Shown here in pieces: positions 6,589 through 9,031 of a stretch of 9,031 nt of DNA. Below the pieces are notes generated by a model that worked only from the letters and a program-made list of their open reading frames with translations, had not been told where the DNA came from and searched no databases. Both the position numbers and the translations under genes were made by a program. The DNA lies in NCBI GenBank assembly GCA_945877995.1, contig CAMDXD010000146.1, positions 1 to 9,031 of the forward strand. The letters are read 5' to 3'. Origin of the DNA: Bordetella parapertussis. GTDB lineage: Bacteria > Pseudomonadota > Gammaproteobacteria > Burkholderiales > CAIKXV01. The number at the start of each line of letters is the position of its first letter. The stretch's first letter is position 1.

Positions 6589-7980
6589 ATGGATCCAAGC
6601 CCTGCACCAGGCACCGCGATCTCCGAACGGCTGGCGGCCTTCGCCGGCGCTGCGTCGCTGGACGAGATGCCGCCGGAGATCGTCCGACGCGCCAGGTACC
6701 TGATGCTGGATGCAGTCGGCATAGCGCTGGCTGCCTCCCGCTACGAGTTCGCACAGCGGGAACTGCTGGCGCTTTCCAGCCTCGGCACCGGCTCCTCGAC
6801 GGTCATCGGAATGCGCACCTCGCTCGGCCTGCGCGACGCCCTCCTGATGAACGGGAGCCTGGTCCACGGCCTCGACTACGACGACACGTACCTGCCCGGG
6901 TCGATGCACCTCACGGCCAGCGCGGTGCCGGCGGCCCTGGGCATCGGCGCCCATGCCGGCGCCAGCGGACGCGACACGCTGTGCGCGCTGATCGTGGGCA
7001 TGGAAGCGAGCGCGAGGATCGCGGCCGCGGGCAAGGGCGGGTTCCAGCAGGCCGGCTTCCATCCCACCGGCGTCGCGGCCGTGTTCGGTTGCTCACTCAT
7101 CGCAAGCCGCCTCTGGCACATGACCCCGGAGCAGGCGGTGCTCGCCCAGGGGATCGCCCTCAGCACTGCCTGCGGCACCGTGCAGCCCATGCTCGACGGC
7201 ACGTGGACCAAGCGCATGCATCCCGGATGGGCCGCCGCCTCCGCGGTCACGGCGACGGCCATGGCCAGGCAGGGCTACCTCGGTCCCCGTGAATCCTACG
7301 AAGGACGCTTCGGCCTCTACACGCTATACCTCGGGGAGTACGCCCGCAATGCGGAACTGTCGATCCTCTCCGACGGCCTGGGCCGGGACTGGGAGTTCGC
7401 CCGCAGCAGCATCAAGCTGTTCCCCGCATGCCACCAGGCCCATGCCTTCATGAATGCCGCGATCGAGATCGCGCGCGAGCGGCCGGTGTCGCCGGCGGAC
7501 GTGGAATCGATCACGGCACTGATCGCAGCGCAGGGCGTGAACATGGTCTGCGAGCCGCTGTCGGTGAAGCGCGCGCCCCACGACAGCTATGCGGCGCAGT
7601 TCAGCCTTCCTTACACGGTGGCCTGCAGCCTGCTGCACGGTTCGTTCGGCCTGTCGGACCTCGAACCGGCCCGGCTGAAGGACCCGGGCGTGCTGGAACT
7701 GGCCGGGAAGCTTGGCTACGAGATCGACCCGGCGGCCGGGTTCCCCAAGTACCGGTCGGGTGAAGTCATCGTCCGCTTCCGCGACGGCACCCAGGCCAGG
7801 CACCGCAACCACATCATGCCCGACGAACCGGTGGCCGAATCCGAGATCGAGAGGAAGTTCCATTCCAATGCCTGCACGGCACTGTCCACGGGCCGGGCCC
7901 GCCAGGTGATGGACGCGCTGCTCTCGATCGAAGAGGCGCCCTCCGTGGAACCCGTGCTGCGCCTGCTCGGCATGCACTGA
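6589..7980 (+). CDS. MmgE/PrpD family protein, copy 2
   Basis: A complete 463-residue MmgE/PrpD-family protein with a good RBS. Seen in order: LMLDAVGIALAAS (38-50), the substrate-site segment HGLDYDDT (93-100) followed by H107, GFHPTGVAAVFG (156-167), TKRMHPGWAAASA (207-219), KLFPACHQAH (276-285) and AAQFSLPY (335-342). The D-x-DDT segment, K208 and H285 agree with positions conserved in the superfamily, so this copy looks catalytically conventional, unlike copy 1 with E-L-D-D-V. The two copies share the family skeleton but differ over most of their length, so a recent tandem duplication is unlikely. Possible activities are dehydration, decarboxylation or epimerisation of a small di- or tricarboxylic acid. 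No signal peptide is seen, so it is expected in the cytoplasm. The exact substrate is unknown. Confidence 0.93.
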   Translation: MDPSPAPGTAISERLAAFAGAASLDEMPPEIVRRARYLMLDAVGIALAASRYEFAQRELLALSSLGTGSSTVIGMRTSLGLRDALLMNGSLVHGLDYDDTYLPGSMHLTASAVPAALGIGAHAGASGRDTLCALIVGMEASARIAAAGKGGFQQAGFHPTGVAAVFGCSLIASRLWHMTPEQAVLAQGIALSTACGTVQPMLDGTWTKRMHPGWAAASAVTATAMARQGYLGPRESYEGRFGLYTLYLGEYARNAELSILSDGLGRDWEFARSSIKLFPACHQAHAFMNAAIEIARERPVSPADVESITALIAAQGVNMVCEPLSVKRAPHDSYAAQFSLPYTVACSLLHGSFGLSDLEPARLKDPGVLELAGKLGYEIDPAAGFPKYRSGEVIVRFRDGTQARHRNHIMPDEPVAESEIERKFHSNACTALSTGRARQVMDALLSIEEAPSVEPVLRLLGMH

Positions 7981-8010
7981 CCACGACGCCACTGCGATAC
8001 CCACTCGATC

Positions 8011-8016
8011 AAGGAG
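8011..8016 (+). promoter_or_regulatory. Ribosome binding site for the CapA-like gene
   Basis: AAGGAG lies 9 nt before the ATG at 8026, in the 45-bp gap 7981-8025. I see no terminator hairpin or promoter in this gap, so read-through from the gene before it is likely. Confidence 0.65.
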
Positions 8017-8025
8017 TACCCGGAC

Positions 8026-9031
8026 ATGCCCTACCTGGCCGAAGACGGTGACATCAGCATGGCGCTGAGCGGCGATGCGATGCTCACCCAGGGCCTGCGC
8101 GCGTTCAACGAACCCGAGTTCCTCGCGGTGCGCCAGATCCAACTCGACGCCGACGTCTCTCTCACGAACCTGGAGATGACCTACCACGGCCATGCCGAGG
8201 GCACTCCGCAGGCCGAGACCGAATGGACGCCGACCTGCGCGCATCCCCGCTACCTGGAGGACCTGAAGTGGTTCGGCGTCGACGCGGTGGCCTTCGCAAA
8301 CAACCACGCGTTCGACTATGGCGAGGGCGGCATGCTCTCGACGATGGCCAACCTGGACCGGTACGCGCTGCCCCACTGCGGCGCAGGCCGCAACCTCGAC
8401 GAAGCTCGCATGCCCTGTTACGTCGACACCCCGCGCGGGCGGGTGGCGATGCTGTCCTGCGCCACCTCGTTCCTCTGGCATGGTCGCGCGGGCCCGTCGG
8501 GCCCGGCCATTCCCGGGCGCCCGGGCATCAGCTACCTGCGCCACTACGCCACCTACAGCGCCCCGCAGGCCTACCTGGAGCACCTTCGCCAGGGCATCTC
8601 TCAGTGGGGTCCGGACATCCGCAGGCGGGCGCCGAACCCCGGGGGATCAGTGCCGTTCTCCTATGGACCGGCGCCGCAGCCAAACGATGCAGCCAACCCG
8701 ATCGGACCGGACAGCGAGCACGAGCTGTTCTTCCTCGGCCACCGCTTCGTCGCAGGTGACGCCTTCGACATGACCACCGCGCCGGTCGAGGAGGACGTCA
8801 AGGACATCTGCCGCTGGATCCGCGATGCCCGGCGACAGGCGCCCTGGGTCGTGATGACGGTGCACACCCATGAGCGCGGACGCAGCCGCTCGGTTCCGCC
8901 GGATTTCCTGGTGGCGTTCGCGCACCGCTGCATTGACGAGGGCGCCGACGTGTTCTTCGGGCACGGACCGCACCTCAACTGGGGAATGGAGATCTACAAG
9001 GGCAAGCCGATCCTCTACAGCGTCGGGAACT
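8026..9031 (+). CDS. CapA family (poly-gamma-glutamate capsule type) metallophosphatase-like protein, 3' partial
   Basis: The frame stays open from 8026 to the right edge: 335 residues, lacking the C-terminus. The metallophosphatase-like signature of the CapA/PgsA family is present: GDAML (16-20), NLE (48-50), ANNHAFDYG (91-99), HTHE (280-283), GHGPH (312-316) and the YSVGN motif (331-335) at the edge. These Asp, Asn and His residues are those expected to bind metals. Canonical CapA/PgsA is membrane-anchored and works in poly-gamma-glutamate capsule production. This protein begins MPYLAEDGDISMALSGD and reaches the first motif at residue 16, with no room for a signal peptide or membrane anchor, so it is probably cytoplasmic. 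A Pro/Gly-rich stretch (202-229) sits before the second half. Its place behind catabolic genes, with no capB or capC seen, argues against a capsule role. A metal-dependent hydrolase acting on an operon intermediate is an inference. Confidence 0.88.
   Translation, partial: MPYLAEDGDISMALSGDAMLTQGLRAFNEPEFLAVRQIQLDADVSLTNLEMTYHGHAEGTPQAETEWTPTCAHPRYLEDLKWFGVDAVAFANNHAFDYGEGGMLSTMANLDRYALPHCGAGRNLDEARMPCYVDTPRGRVAMLSCATSFLWHGRAGPSGPAIPGRPGISYLRHYATYSAPQAYLEHLRQGISQWGPDIRRRAPNPGGSVPFSYGPAPQPNDAANPIGPDSEHELFFLGHRFVAGDAFDMTTAPVEEDVKDICRWIRDARRQAPWVVMTVHTHERGRSRSVPPDFLVAFAHRCIDEGADVFFGHGPHLNWGMEIYKGKPILYSVGN

Noticed and set aside
5646..7292. 548-codon open frame on the plus strand
   Set aside because: It runs out of frame through the second Bug gene and into the second MmgE/PrpD gene. 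Its Arg/Gly/Pro-rich translation has no motif.
7981..8025. Possible terminator or promoter in the longest gap
   Set aside because: No stem-loop with a T-run and no convincing -35/-10 pair is visible. Only the AAGGAG ribosome binding site stands out.
7324..8583. 419-codon open frame on the minus strand
   Set aside because: It is antisense to the second MmgE/PrpD gene and the CapA-like gene, spans their junction, and has no domain-like sequence.

Overview
The window is a gene-dense, high-GC (roughly two thirds G+C by eye) stretch of bacterial DNA. Every real gene lies on the + strand, and the genes are packed so tightly that they look like one transcription unit running off both ends. I see no RNA gene, mobile element, CRISPR array, promoter or terminator. 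Two 'Bug'-type (TctC-like) periplasmic solute-binding proteins, a family greatly expanded in Burkholderiales, together with the GC content and the gene types, suggest a betaproteobacterium of the Burkholderiales (Alcaligenaceae or Comamonadaceae-like). This is an inference from gene content, not a phylogenetic result.

Layout: (1) 2-1465, the C-terminal ~487 residues of a hydantoinase A/5-oxoprolinase-type ATP-binding subunit (HyuA), cut by the left edge; (2) 1470-3179, its partner HyuB (569 aa); (3) 3176-3220, a 14-codon mini-ORF with the best Shine-Dalgarno in the window, sharing ATGA overlaps with the genes on both sides; (4) 3217-4611, a first MmgE/PrpD-family protein; (5) 4608-5573, a first Bug solute-binding protein; (6) 5596-6567, a second Bug protein; (7) 6589-7980, a second, divergent MmgE/PrpD-family protein; (8) 8026-9031, a CapA-family (poly-gamma-glutamate capsule type) metallophosphatase-like protein without an export signal, cut by the right edge. 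The largest gap between genes is 45 bp (7981-8025), and nothing recognisable lies in it apart from a ribosome binding site.

Working model (inference): the operon takes up and breaks down a small carboxylated or cyclic-amide organic compound. The Bug proteins would bind the substrate in the periplasm. HyuA/HyuB would use ATP to open a cyclic amide (hydantoin, lactam or oxoproline-like) or to carboxylate a ketone. The two MmgE/PrpD proteins would do dehydratase, decarboxylase or epimerase chemistry on the carboxylic acid products. The CapA-like protein could act as a cytoplasmic metal-dependent hydrolase. The substrate cannot be read from the sequence. No membrane transport subunit and no regulator is present in the window.
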